Assembly (NCBI GenBank): GCA_051986465.1
Contig: JBPYFB010000633.1
Span: 1 to 8,991 of the forward strand
Origin: DATEJJ01 sp051986465
Lineage (GTDB): Bacteria > Actinomycetota > Actinomycetes > Mycobacteriales > Micromonosporaceae
Reading direction: 5' to 3'
DNA: 8,991 bases
Position 1 is the first letter of the stretch. Each line of letters opens with the position of its first letter. The position numbers were made by a program, and so were the translations under genes. Below the pieces are notes generated by a model. The model saw only the letters and a program-made list of their open reading frames with translations, did no database searches and had not been told where the DNA came from. This document shows, in pieces, positions 1 through 6,533 of this stretch.

Positions 1-234
1 GTGGAGGGCGAGGTGAACCTGATCGGCAAGGACCTCACGGCGACCTGCCTCGCCCTGCTCGACCGGCTGCTGGCCGGCGGCGGCGAGCTGGTCACGCTGC
101 TCACCGGCGCGCAGGCACCGGCCGACCTGGCCGACCTGCTGACCGGGCACCTGTCGCGTCAGTGGCCGTTCGTGGAGGCCCAGGTCTTCGAGGGCGGTCA
201 GCCGCACTACCCGCTGCTCGTGGGGGTGGAGTGA
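1..234 (+). CDS. DAK2/FakA-like protein, C-terminal end only (partial)
   Basis: Frame 1 is open from the left edge to the TGA at 232-234, giving 77 residues; the real start lies upstream of the window. The last residues, EGGQPHYPLLVGVE, match the typical end of the YloV/FakA family (DAK2 domain proteins), where a conserved 'GGQP-YPLL--VE' closes the C-terminal domain. In Firmicutes FakA is the ATP-binding subunit of fatty acid kinase, which phosphorylates fatty acids carried by FakB/DegV proteins; the role of the actinobacterial relatives is less certain. The gene sits directly before recG, as in many Gram-positive genomes, and its stop shares a base with the recG ATG, so the two are probably translationally coupled. 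The catalytic DAK2 domain is outside the window, so the family call rests on this tail and the context. Confidence 0.75.
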   Translation: MEGEVNLIGKDLTATCLALLDRLLAGGGELVTLLTGAQAPADLADLLTGHLSRQWPFVEAQVFEGGQPHYPLLVGVE

Positions 235-2426
235 TGTTGGGCGTCGGGCTCGACTCCAAGCTGGACAAGGCGGTCGGCGGCAAGGCGGCCAAGGCGCTCG
301 CCGCCCACCTCGACATGCACACCGTCGGCGACCTGCTCTACCACTTTCCCCGGCGGTACGACGAACGGGGCCAGCAGACCGATCTCGCCTCGCTCGCGGT
401 CGGGGACCAGGTGACCGTACTGGCCCGGATCCTGCACACCAACCTCCGGCCGATGCGCAACCGGCCGGGCAAGCTGCTGGAGGTCGTCGTCGGCGACGAG
501 ACCGGCGGCCGGCTCACGCTGACCTTCTTCAAGCAGGAGTGGCGGGCCCGGTACCTGCGCCCCGGTCAGTGGGGCATGTTCGCCGGCAAGGTGACCGAGT
601 TTCGCGGCACCCGCCAGCTCAACCAGGCCGACTACGTGCTCTTCGACGATGAGGACTCGGGTGAGGAGGGCGTCGAGGAGTTCGTACCCGGCGGGCTGAT
701 CCCGGTGTACCCGGCGACCCAGGCGCTGCCCAGTTGGACGATCGCCAAGTGCGTACGGTCCGCGATTGGCATGCTCGCCCCGCCTGCCGACCCGCTCCCC
801 GAGCAGATGCGCGCCGACCGGCGCCTCACCGACCTGCACACCGCACTGCGCCAGATCCATCTGCCCGAGAGCTGGGAGGCGCTGGGCGTGGCTCGGCGCC
901 GGCTGAAGTGGGACGAGGCCTTCGCCGTACAGGTGACCCTCGTCCAGCGCAAGCTGCGCGCCGCGGACTGGCCGGCCAAGCCCCGCCCGCGCCAGGAGGG
1001 CGGCCTGCTGGAGGCGTTCGACGCGGGCCTGCCGTACCAGTTGACCGCCGGGCAGGTGGCGGTCGGCGAGCAGATCTCCGCCGACCTGTCCACGCCGCAC
1101 CCGATGCACCGGCTGCTGCAGGGCGAGGTGGGTTCCGGCAAGACGCTGTGCGCCCTGCGCGCGATGCTGCAGGTCGTCGACGCTGGCGGGCAGGCCGCCC
1201 TGCTCGCGCCGACCGAGGTGCTCGCCGCGCAGCACTACCGCAGCATCGGCGATCTGCTCGGCCCGGCCGGGCGTGCCGGCGAACTGGACGCCGCCACCGG
1301 GTCGACCAGGCTGGTGCTCATCACCGGATCGCTCGGCGCCGCGGCCCGGCGGCGGGCGCTCGCCGAGGTCGCCGACGGTACCGCCGGCATCGTCATCGGT
1401 ACGCACGCCCTGCTCTACGAGGGCGTGGACTTCGCCGACCTGGGTCTGGTCGTCGTCGACGAGCAGCACCGCTTCGGTGTTGAGCAGCGCGATGCCTTGC
1501 GCGCCAAGGCGGACCAGCCGCCGCACACGCTCGTCATGACGGCGACCCCGATACCGCGCACGGTCGCCATGACGGTCTACGGCGACCTGGAGATCTCCAC
1601 CCTCAGCGAGCTGCCGAAGGGGCGCTCGCCGATCGCCTCCCACGTCGTACCGGCCGCGGAGAAGCCGGCCTACCTCGACCGCGCGTGGCAGCGGCTGCGC
1701 GAGGAGGTCGCGGCCGGGCACCAGGCGTACGTGGTCTGCCCGCGCATCGGCGACGACGGCGCCGACGAGGACACCGCCAACGGGGATGCCGCGGGCGCCG
1801 AGGACGGGAAGCGGGCACCCCTCGCCGTACTGGAGGTGGCGCCACTGCTTGAGTCCGGGCCGCTGCACGGCTTGCGGATCGGGGTGCTGCACGGCCGCCT
1901 GCCCGGTGACGAGAAGGACGCGGTGATGCGCCGCTTCGCAGCCGGCGAGCTGGACGTCCTCGTCGCGACCACGGTCGTGGAGGTCGGTGTCGACGTACCG
2001 AACGCGACCGCGATGGTGGTCCTCGACGCCGACCGGTTCGGCGTCTCGCAACTGCACCAGCTGCGCGGGCGGGTCGGTCGCGGTACGGCCGCCGGGTTGT
2101 GCCTGCTGGTCACGGAGTCCGGGCCGGGCACGCCGGCACGCGAACGGCTGGACGCGGTCGCCGCCACGCTCGACGGGTTCGAACTCGCCGAGCTCGACCT
2201 GGAGCAGCGCCGCGAGGGTGACGTACTGGGCGCCACGCAGTCGGGCCGCCGCTCGCACCTGCGCCTGCTGTCGTTGCTGCGCGACCGGAACCTGATCGGC
2301 GAGGCGCGCGATGCGGCGATCGACCTGGTGGAGAAGGACCCGGAGCTGGAGCACCACCCGGAGCTGCGAGAGCTGGTGGAGACGCTGGTGGGCGAGGAGC
2401 GCGCCGAGTACCTCGAAAAGGGTTGA
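234..2426 (+). CDS. recG: ATP-dependent DNA helicase RecG
   Basis: Product of 730 residues, near the usual RecG length. RecG is a monomeric superfamily 2 translocase that remodels stalled replication forks and branch-migrates Holliday junctions. An N-terminal wedge/OB-fold region, which binds branched DNA, precedes the helicase core. Visible motifs are Walker A GEVGSGKT (about residues 297-304), the DEQH box (409-412) followed by RFGV, MTATPIPRT motif III (435-443), and QLRGRVGRG motif VI (609-617). An acidic, Gly/Ala-rich insert around residues 505-525, between helicase subdomains, looks like a flexible lineage-specific loop. The ATG at 234 overlaps the upstream TGA (TGATG) and gives the expected MLGVGLDSKL-type N-terminus. 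An in-frame start at 162 would lie inside the preceding gene and is unlikely. All catalytic motifs appear intact. Confidence 0.97.
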   Translation: MLGVGLDSKLDKAVGGKAAKALAAHLDMHTVGDLLYHFPRRYDERGQQTDLASLAVGDQVTVLARILHTNLRPMRNRPGKLLEVVVGDETGGRLTLTFFKQEWRARYLRPGQWGMFAGKVTEFRGTRQLNQADYVLFDDEDSGEEGVEEFVPGGLIPVYPATQALPSWTIAKCVRSAIGMLAPPADPLPEQMRADRRLTDLHTALRQIHLPESWEALGVARRRLKWDEAFAVQVTLVQRKLRAADWPAKPRPRQEGGLLEAFDAGLPYQLTAGQVAVGEQISADLSTPHPMHRLLQGEVGSGKTLCALRAMLQVVDAGGQAALLAPTEVLAAQHYRSIGDLLGPAGRAGELDAATGSTRLVLITGSLGAAARRRALAEVADGTAGIVIGTHALLYEGVDFADLGLVVVDEQHRFGVEQRDALRAKADQPPHTLVMTATPIPRTVAMTVYGDLEISTLSELPKGRSPIASHVVPAAEKPAYLDRAWQRLREEVAAGHQAYVVCPRIGDDGADEDTANGDAAGAEDGKRAPLAVLEVAPLLESGPLHGLRIGVLHGRLPGDEKDAVMRRFAAGELDVLVATTVVEVGVDVPNATAMVVLDADRFGVSQLHQLRGRVGRGTAAGLCLLVTESGPGTPARERLDAVAATLDGFELAELDLEQRREGDVLGATQSGRRSHLRLLSLLRDRNLIGEARDAAIDLVEKDPELEHHPELRELVETLVGEERAEYLEKG

Positions 2427-2430
2427 ACGA

Positions 2431-2474
2431 TCTTGGGGGCGTTGACATCGGGATCGATGTCAACGCCCCCAAGA
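2431..2474. terminator. 19-bp perfect hairpin between convergent genes
   Basis: TCTTGGGGGCGTTGACATC (2431-2449) is the exact reverse complement of 2456-2474, with a six-base loop GGGATC. It begins 5 bases after the recG stop and ends 5 bases before the stop of the convergent wall-protein gene, so it can serve both strands. There is no T-run on either side, as is common for actinobacterial hairpin terminators. The position and perfect stem are seen directly; the terminator role is inferred. Confidence 0.85.
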
Positions 2475-2479
2475 ATGCG

Positions 2480-2947
2480 TTACGGAGTGCTGCGCCGGCG
2501 CCGGCCGAGCAACACGAGGGCGGTACCGCCGCCGATCAGCGCGAGCGCGACACCTGCGAAGGCGATGCCGCTGACGCCGGTAACCGGCAGGCCGCTACCG
2601 CCACCGGTACCACCAACCGGGGTGGAGCTGACACCGGCGCTGGCACCGACACCGGTGCTCGCGCTGGCGCTGGCGCCGACGCTGACGGGGGCGCTGACCG
2701 CCACCGGCGAGCTCGGGCTGACGCTGACGCCCTGGCTGGGGCTGTGGCTGACGCTCTGGCTGCTCGGGGCGTGGCTGGGCTGGTGGCTGGCGTGGGTGTA
2801 GGTGGGACGGCAGGTCGGCGTGCTCCCACCGCCACCGCTGCCGCCGGCCTGGCTGGGATTGGCGAAGGCGAGTGCTGCCAACACGCCGATGGTGGCGGTG
2901 GCCAGCACAGTGAACAGACGCCGGAGGGCCGGCGAGGACCGCTTCAC
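2480..2947 (-). CDS. Small LPXTG-type cell-wall-anchored, Ser/Gly/Val-rich protein
   Basis: I read a 155-residue product from the GTG at 2947, preceded on the minus strand by AGGAG with 5-base spacing. Upstream in-frame starts lack such a site. Residues 1-34 form a secretion signal: basic KRSSPALRR, a hydrophobic core, then a likely cleavage after NPSQA. Residues 35-119 are low complexity: a Gly/Ser start, one Cys, a His/Ser/Pro stretch, then Val-Ser and Ala-Ser alternation. No enzyme or binding domain is recognisable. LPVTG at 120-124, a hydrophobic segment and a terminal RRRR make a canonical sortase sorting signal, so the mature chain is probably linked covalently to peptidoglycan. No sortase gene is visible here. 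The gene runs against its housekeeping neighbours and is likely a lone transcription unit. Its function is unknown; it could be a wall spacer or a surface-display stalk. Confidence 0.85.
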   Translation of the reverse strand: MKRSSPALRRLFTVLATATIGVLAALAFANPSQAGGSGGGGSTPTCRPTYTHASHQPSHAPSSQSVSHSPSQGVSVSPSSPVAVSAPVSVGASASASTGVGASAGVSSTPVGGTGGGSGLPVTGVSGIAFAGVALALIGGGTALVLLGRRRRSTP

Positions 2948-3114
2948 ACGTACTCCTGAGGGGGTATCGGGTGGTATGTCGATGCGTGAGCGCGGCGCGA
3001 ACAAAGTCCCCTGCTTGACCTTCGACGCCACCCCCGCATCGAGGACCGGCGATTATGCCTGGCCCGGCCCTTGACCCTAGCGATGTGGCTGCTGTGCCGA
3101 AAGTTGAAGGAGTG

Positions 3115-3140
3115 ACGATTGTGGTCGGTGACCAAATCGT
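3115..3140. promoter_or_regulatory. Imperfect palindrome upstream of rsmD
   Basis: ACGATT-G-TGGTC is followed by a GGT loop and then GACCA-AATCGT, an 11-bp inverted repeat with one bulged G at 3121. Allowing wobble, the pairing extends one or two bases outward on each side. It lies just upstream of the -10-like box at 3161, so it could be an operator or a small hairpin. The symmetry is seen; the regulatory role is inferred. Confidence 0.4.
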
Positions 3141-3160
3141 TATGCAGCTCGGCCAGGGCT

Positions 3161-3173
3161 TATCGTCATCGCG
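3161..3173 (+). promoter_or_regulatory. -10-like box positioned for leaderless rsmD mRNA
   Basis: TATCGT (3161-3166) fits the actinobacterial TANNNT -10 pattern and is followed by exactly six bases before the GTG at 3173, the spacing expected if transcription begins at the start codon. No clear -35 is seen. The GTG has no well-placed Shine-Dalgarno sequence, which fits a leaderless message. The same spacing also occurs by chance elsewhere (for example at 7605 inside a gene), so this is moderate evidence. Confidence 0.4.
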
Positions 3174-3739
3174 TGACCAGGATCGTGGCCGGCCGGTACG
3201 GCGGGCGGCGCATCGCCGCGCCTGAGGGGCGCGACACCCGGCCCACCGCGGACCGGGTACGGGAGGCCCTGTTCAGCACCCTCGACACGCTGCTCGACCT
3301 GCCCGGTTGCCGCTTCGCCGATCTGTACGCGGGCTCCGGGGCGGTGGGGCTGGAGGCCGCCTCGCGCGGCGCCGGGCCGGTACTGCTCGTCGAGGCGGAT
3401 GCCAAGGCGGCTCGGGTCGCCCGCGCCAACATCGCGGCACTGGACGCGGCCCGGGACGTGACGCTCGCGACCGGGCGGGTGGCGTCGGTACTGGCCGCGG
3501 GACCGCCGGACGGGAAGCCCTACGACGTGATCTTCGCCGACCCGCCGTACGCGGTGCCGGAGAGCGAGATCGAGGCGGTACAGACGGCTCTGATCTCGAA
3601 CGGCTGGCTGGCCCCGGACGCGGTCGTCGTACTGGAGCGCTCGGTGCGGTCGCCCGATCCGGCCTGGGTGCCGGGGCTCACTGGTGAGCGATCTCGCAGA
3701 TACGGGGAGACCATCCTTTGGTACGGTCGCCACTCGTGA
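3173..3739 (+). CDS. rsmD: 16S rRNA (guanine966-N2)-methyltransferase RsmD
   Basis: Product of 188 residues in the usual RsmD size range. It transfers a methyl group from S-adenosylmethionine to N2 of G966 of 16S rRNA during 30S assembly. The N-terminus VTRIVAGRYGGRRI is the family's hallmark. The SAM-binding loop DLYAGSGAVGLE is at about residues 50-61 and the catalytic DPPY motif at 123-126. The GTG at 3173 is chosen because it places the conserved TRIVAG at the N-terminus. A TTG at 3119 has a good AAGGAG eight bases or so upstream but would add 18 non-conserved residues. The stop (TGA 3737-3739) overlaps the coaD start, so the two genes form an operon, an arrangement seen across many bacteria. 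Confidence 0.95.
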   Translation: MTRIVAGRYGGRRIAAPEGRDTRPTADRVREALFSTLDTLLDLPGCRFADLYAGSGAVGLEAASRGAGPVLLVEADAKAARVARANIAALDAARDVTLATGRVASVLAAGPPDGKPYDVIFADPPYAVPESEIEAVQTALISNGWLAPDAVVVLERSVRSPDPAWVPGLTGERSRRYGETILWYGRHS

Positions 3740-4227
3740 GACGCGCGGTGTGCCCGGGCTCGTTCGACCCGGTCACCAATGGACACCTCGACATCATCGC
3801 TCGGGCGGCCCGGCTGTACGACGAGGTGATCGTCGCCGTACTGGTGAACGAGTCGAAGTCGGGCCTGTTCAGCCACGAGGAGCGGCTGGACATGCTGCGC
3901 GAGGTCACCAAGGACTATCCGAACGTCCGCGTCGAGGGGTTCCAGGGACTGCTCGTCGACTTCTGCCAGGCGCAGCACGCCCCCATCGTGATCAAGGGCC
4001 TGCGCGCGGTCAGCGACTTCGACTACGAGCTGCAGATGGCGCAGATGAACCTCGGCCTCGCCGGCGTGGAGACCCTGTTCATGCCGACCAGCCCGCTCAC
4101 CTCCTTCCTGTCGTCGAGCCTGATCAAGGACGTGGCGAAGTGGGGCGGCGACGTGTCCCGGCATGTACCCGACGTGGTCGCCCGACGCCTGGCCGAGCGC
4201 CTCGGTCATGGGACACGCCAAGTCTGA
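3736..4227 (+). CDS. coaD: Phosphopantetheine adenylyltransferase CoaD
   Basis: Product of 163 residues, typical for CoaD (about 160). It catalyses the penultimate step of coenzyme A synthesis, joining ATP and 4'-phosphopantetheine to give dephospho-CoA and pyrophosphate. The N-terminal CPGSFDPVTNGHLD carries the nucleotidyltransferase T/HXGH motif as TNGH (residues 14-17). The C-terminal SSSLIK (126-131) corresponds to the conserved ISSTxxR/K-like ATP-binding stretch. The GTG at 3736 gives the standard RRAVCPGSFDP start and overlaps the rsmD stop as GTGA; a TTG at 3718 is possible but would add six non-conserved residues. No strong ribosome site sits at the right distance, which fits translational coupling to rsmD. 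Confidence 0.96.
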   Translation: MRRAVCPGSFDPVTNGHLDIIARAARLYDEVIVAVLVNESKSGLFSHEERLDMLREVTKDYPNVRVEGFQGLLVDFCQAQHAPIVIKGLRAVSDFDYELQMAQMNLGLAGVETLFMPTSPLTSFLSSSLIKDVAKWGGDVSRHVPDVVARRLAERLGHGTRQV

Positions 4228-4238
4228 CCCGCCTCGGC

Positions 4239-4263
4239 ATGCGTTCGGCGCGAAAGGACGCAT
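4239..4263. other. Weak hairpin after coaD
   Basis: ATGCGTTC (4239-4246) pairs with GGACGCAT (4256-4263) through eight base pairs, one a G-U wobble, around a nine-base loop. It lies 11 bases after the coaD stop in the 71-base gap before the next gene. It could be a weak attenuator or RNA-processing site, but it is too short to call a terminator with confidence. Confidence 0.3.
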
Positions 4264-4298
4264 CATGGATCAGGGCTTGAGGTGACAGGAGACCGCGG

Positions 4299-4796
4299 GT
4301 GGACCCGATCGACCGGATCGACGAGATCATCGCGCTGACCGAGAACGCCCGGTCGGTACCGATGTCGCGCAACAACTGCATGCTCGACCGGGGCGAGCTG
4401 ATTGGCCTGCTCGACCAGCTGCGTCAGGAGTTGCCGGCCGAGCTGCGCCGGGCCGCCGCGCTGCTCGAAGAGCGCGACAAGATCCTCGACGCCGGCCGGC
4501 AGGAGGCTGAGCGGATCATCAGGGAGGCCGAGGCGGAGCACACCCGGCTGGTCTCGATCAACGAGATCACTGTCTCCGCCGAGCACGAGGGCTCGCGGGC
4601 CATCGCCGAGGCCCGGGAGGAGGCGCAGCGGCTGCGCGAGGAGGTCGACGACTACGTGGACACCGCGCTGGCCAACTTCGAGCAGTTCCTCACCAGGTCG
4701 CTCGCCTCGATCGAACGAGGCCGCGACAAGATGCACGCGCTGCGCGAGATGGGCTCGTTCGTACCGGACCAGGAAACCGGCCCGCTGCCCTTCTAG
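4299..4796 (+). CDS. Coiled-coil protein, DivIVA / ATP-synthase-b-like, conserved in actinobacteria
   Basis: Product of 165 residues from a GTG with AGGAG (4287-4291) seven bases upstream. The N-terminus (DPIDRIDEIIALTENARSVP) is followed by a long, strongly charged helical region from about residue 35 to 152, rich in Glu, Arg and Ala (for example RQEAERIIREAEAEHTRLV), with heptad-like spacing. No signal peptide or membrane segment is visible, so it is probably cytoplasmic. Proteins of this kind at this locus, between coaD and the DUF177 gene, are often annotated as cell-division-initiation or DivIVA-like proteins because of the coiled coil; that similarity is structural and gives no proven function. 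The final 15 residues (SFVPDQETGPLPF) are non-helical. Confidence 0.85.
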   Translation: MDPIDRIDEIIALTENARSVPMSRNNCMLDRGELIGLLDQLRQELPAELRRAAALLEERDKILDAGRQEAERIIREAEAEHTRLVSINEITVSAEHEGSRAIAEAREEAQRLREEVDDYVDTALANFEQFLTRSLASIERGRDKMHALREMGSFVPDQETGPLPF

Positions 4797-4797
4797 T

Positions 4798-4833
4798 GCC
4801 CCCTGCTGACTTCTCAAGTGCGATCCAGGGGGC
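4798..4833 (+). terminator. GC-rich hairpin with long loop after the coiled-coil gene
   Basis: GCCCCCTG (4798-4805) is the exact reverse complement of CAGGGGGC (4826-4833) around a 20-base loop. It starts two bases after the TAG stop at 4794-4796 and precedes the promoter-like site at 4861. This suggests partial transcription termination or an RNA-stabilising end, with yceD-rpmF starting a new unit. There is no T-run. Confidence 0.45.
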
Positions 4834-4860
4834 GATTCGACGCAGTCGGCACAGCTCAGG

Positions 4861-4872
4861 TACCCTTTCTCG
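4861..4872 (+). promoter_or_regulatory. Candidate promoter -10 upstream of yceD-rpmF
   Basis: TACCCT (4861-4866) fits TANNNT and is followed by six bases (TTCTCG) before an ATG at 4873. Transcription from about 4873 would give either a leaderless message starting at that ATG or a 27-base leader containing the Shine-Dalgarno site for the ATG at 4900. A degenerate -35 may lie near TTCGAC (4836-4841), with long spacing. Inference only. Confidence 0.4.
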
Positions 4873-4899
4873 ATGGCCTCACCAGGCCGGAGTCTGACG

Positions 4900-5475
4900 A
4901 TGCCCAATCATTCGCCTGTTCACCAGCCAGATCCCCGGGCGCCCCTGATCCTCGACACGAGAGATCTGCCACGGCGCCCGGGAGCTTTGCGTGCGATCAA
5001 GCGGACCGTACCGGCGCCGGCCGATCTCGGCGTCGCGCTGGTGGCCGTACCGGCTGGCTCCACCATCGACCTCGACCTGCGGCTCGAGTCGGTGACCGAG
5101 GGGGTACTCGTCTCCGGTACCGTCTCGGCGGAGGTCGCCGGGGAGTGCGGCCGCTGCCTGCGCCCGATCCGCGACAGGCTGACCGTCAAACTCCAGGAGC
5201 TGTACGCGTACGAACACAGTGTCACCGACGAGACGGCCGAGGAGGATGAGGTCCACCGGTTGCAGGGCGACCTGCTCGACCTGGAACCGGCGCTGCGCGA
5301 CGCGGTGGTCCTGGCGCTGCCCACCAACCCGCGATGCCGGGAGGACTGCCCGGGACTGTGCCCCGAGTGCGGGGTACCCCGGGACGAGTTGCCCGCGGAC
5401 CACAACCACAAGCAGGTCGACCCGCGCTGGGCGGCGCTCGACAAACTGATGACAGACCAGTCGAAGAAGGAGTAA
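4900..5475 (+). CDS. yceD: YceD / DUF177 family protein
   Basis: Product of 191 residues from the ATG at 4900, which has GGAG at 4889-4892 with seven-base spacing. An in-frame ATG at 4873 would add nine residues and could be used on a leaderless transcript. DUF177 proteins are almost always encoded next to rpmF and are linked genetically to rRNA and ribosome assembly; the biochemical role is not settled. Visible features are GECGRCLRPI with Cys83 and Cys86, an acidic middle, and a C-terminal cluster CREDCPGLCPECG with Cys146, 150, 154 and 157 that resembles the metal-binding tail seen in Gram-positive members. The end LDKLMTDQSKKE is also family-like. The rpmF ribosome site AAGGAG overlaps the last codons, so the two are co-translated. 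Confidence 0.93.
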   Translation: MPNHSPVHQPDPRAPLILDTRDLPRRPGALRAIKRTVPAPADLGVALVAVPAGSTIDLDLRLESVTEGVLVSGTVSAEVAGECGRCLRPIRDRLTVKLQELYAYEHSVTDETAEEDEVHRLQGDLLDLEPALRDAVVLALPTNPRCREDCPGLCPECGVPRDELPADHNHKQVDPRWAALDKLMTDQSKKE

Positions 5476-5478
5476 GTC

Positions 5479-5652
5479 GTGGCGGTACCCAAGCGCAGGA
5501 TGTCGCGCAGCAACACCCGTTCCCGTCGGGCGCAGTGGAAGGCCAGCCGGGTGGCGACCGTGGCCTGCCCGCAGTGCAAGTCGCCGAAGCTGCCGCACGC
5601 GGCGTGCACGGTCTGCGGCACGTACAACGGCCGTCAGGTCCTTGAGGTCTGA
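5479..5652 (+). CDS. rpmF: 50S ribosomal protein L32 (zinc-binding form)
   Basis: Product of 57 residues, the normal L32 length. It starts VAVPKRRMSRSNTRSRRAQW, the standard L32 N-terminus after Met removal. The GTG at 5479 is preceded by AAGGAG (5467-5472) with six-base spacing and lies three bases after the yceD stop. The zinc ribbon is intact: CPQC followed by CTVC. This is therefore the metal-binding (C+) version, the constitutive form in actinomycetes that also carry a Zur-repressed Cys-free paralogue. It is a structural protein of the large ribosomal subunit. Confidence 0.97.
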   Translation: MAVPKRRMSRSNTRSRRAQWKASRVATVACPQCKSPKLPHAACTVCGTYNGRQVLEV

Positions 5653-5665
5653 CCCCGGACCGGAC

Positions 5666-5800
5666 GTGACGCGATCCAATCGGCCACCGGCCGGGCGGAT
5701 CGCCGTCGACCTCCTCGGCGGGGACGCCGCTCCCGCCGCCGTGGTTGACGGCGCTCTGCCGGACGGTACGGCCGGCATCGACAGCGGGGAGGCGGCATGA
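5666..5800 (+). pseudogene. plsX: Collapsed plsX remnant overlapping the rnc start
   Basis: An open frame of 44 residues from a GTG at 5666 to the TGA at 5798-5800. Residues 11-30, RIAVDLLGGDAAPAAVVDGA, match the N-terminal signature of the phosphate acyltransferase PlsX (usually R-I-A-V-D-x-x-G-G-D-x-A-P then a V-x-G-A stretch). After about 30 codons the match stops and 13 unrelated or C-terminal residues (PDGTAGIDSGEAA) lead to the stop. Intact PlsX is about 330-350 residues and makes acyl-phosphate for phospholipid synthesis; it is commonly encoded after rpmF. The remnant cannot be an active enzyme. The frame is undisturbed and its stop overlaps the rnc ATG (ATGA), so an in-frame internal deletion is likely. 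It may survive as a leader that couples translation into rnc. No strong ribosome site precedes it. Confidence 0.72.
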
Positions 5801-6510
5801 CCAGCCGCCCCGAGATTTCGCTGCTCGAGGCGGCGTTCGGCGTGGCGATCGAGGCCGAACTGCTGGACCGGGCGCTGACTCACCGCTCATACGCATACGA
5901 ACACGGCGGCCTGCCCACCAACGAGCGGCTGGAGTTCCTCGGCGACTCCGTGCTCGGTGTGGTGATCACGACCGCGCTCTACCACACGCATCCCGACCTG
6001 CCCGAGGGTCAACTGGCCAAGCTGCGGGCCAGCGTCGTCAACATGCGCGCGCTGGCCGACGTCGCGCGCGCCCTCGGGCCCTTCGGGCTGGGCCCGTACC
6101 TGCTGCTGGGCAAGGGCGAGGAGACGACCGGCGGGCGGGACAAGGCGAGCATCCTCGCCGACACCCTTGAGGCGCTGATCGGCGCGATCTACCTCCAGTA
6201 CGGCCTGGACACCGTGAGCGACGTGATTCACCGGCTCTTCGACCCGCTGATGGCCGAGGCGGCCGGCCGCGGTGCCGCGCTGGACTGGAAGACCAGCCTG
6301 CAGGAGCTCACCGCCTCGCTGGGGCTGGGCGTGCCGGAGTACCGGGTCGAGGAGACCGGCCCGGACCACGCGAAGGTCTTCACCGCCTGGGCAGTGGTGG
6401 CCGGGCAGCGCTACGGCGGCGCCGAGGGCCGGAGCAAGAAAGAGGCAGAGCAGCGGGCTGCGGCCGCCGCCTGGCGTGATCTCTCCGGCGTGGGCGCGGC
6501 CGAGAGCTGA
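5797..6510 (+). CDS. rnc: Ribonuclease III
   Basis: Product of 237 residues, typical for bacterial RNase III, which cuts double-stranded RNA to mature rRNA and to process or decay mRNAs and antisense duplexes. The endonuclease domain carries the signature NERLEFLGDSVLG (42-54); Glu43, Glu46 and Asp50 align with the metal-binding residues of the family, and Asp122 and Glu125 in DTLEALIGA supply the second acidic pair. A double-stranded-RNA-binding domain follows at about residues 163-229, ending in the usual GRSKKEAEQRAAAAAW helix. The ATG at 5797 has GGGGAGG (5786-5792) just upstream and overlaps the stop of the plsX remnant. The enzyme works as a cytoplasmic homodimer. All catalytic residues are present. 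Confidence 0.97.
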   Translation: MTSRPEISLLEAAFGVAIEAELLDRALTHRSYAYEHGGLPTNERLEFLGDSVLGVVITTALYHTHPDLPEGQLAKLRASVVNMRALADVARALGPFGLGPYLLLGKGEETTGGRDKASILADTLEALIGAIYLQYGLDTVSDVIHRLFDPLMAEAAGRGAALDWKTSLQELTASLGLGVPEYRVEETGPDHAKVFTAWAVVAGQRYGGAEGRSKKEAEQRAAAAAWRDLSGVGAAES

Positions 6511-6533
6511 GTCAGGAAATCCGGTACCGGTGG

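Noticed and set aside
207..2357. A long minus-strand open frame (716 codons) across recG
   Set aside because: It mirrors the recG coding strand in very GC-rich DNA, has no recognisable domain and is rich in Arg/Gly/Pro/Ala; recG shows all its motifs.
2680..2800. Plus-strand repeats of CTGACG / GGCTG as a tandem repeat element
   Set aside because: They are explained by the Ser/Val/Ala low-complexity codons of the minus-strand wall protein.
3052..3057. CATAAT on the minus strand as a -10 for the wall-protein gene
   Set aside because: It matches TATAAT at five of six positions, but no -35 stands at a normal distance and the leader would be about 100 bases; too weak to list as a feature.
3121..3225. 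A short frame (34 codons, GTG 3121) with AAGGAG upstream that might be a leader peptide
   Set aside because: It overlaps the rsmD start in another frame, has no recognisable content and the Shine-Dalgarno match can be explained otherwise.
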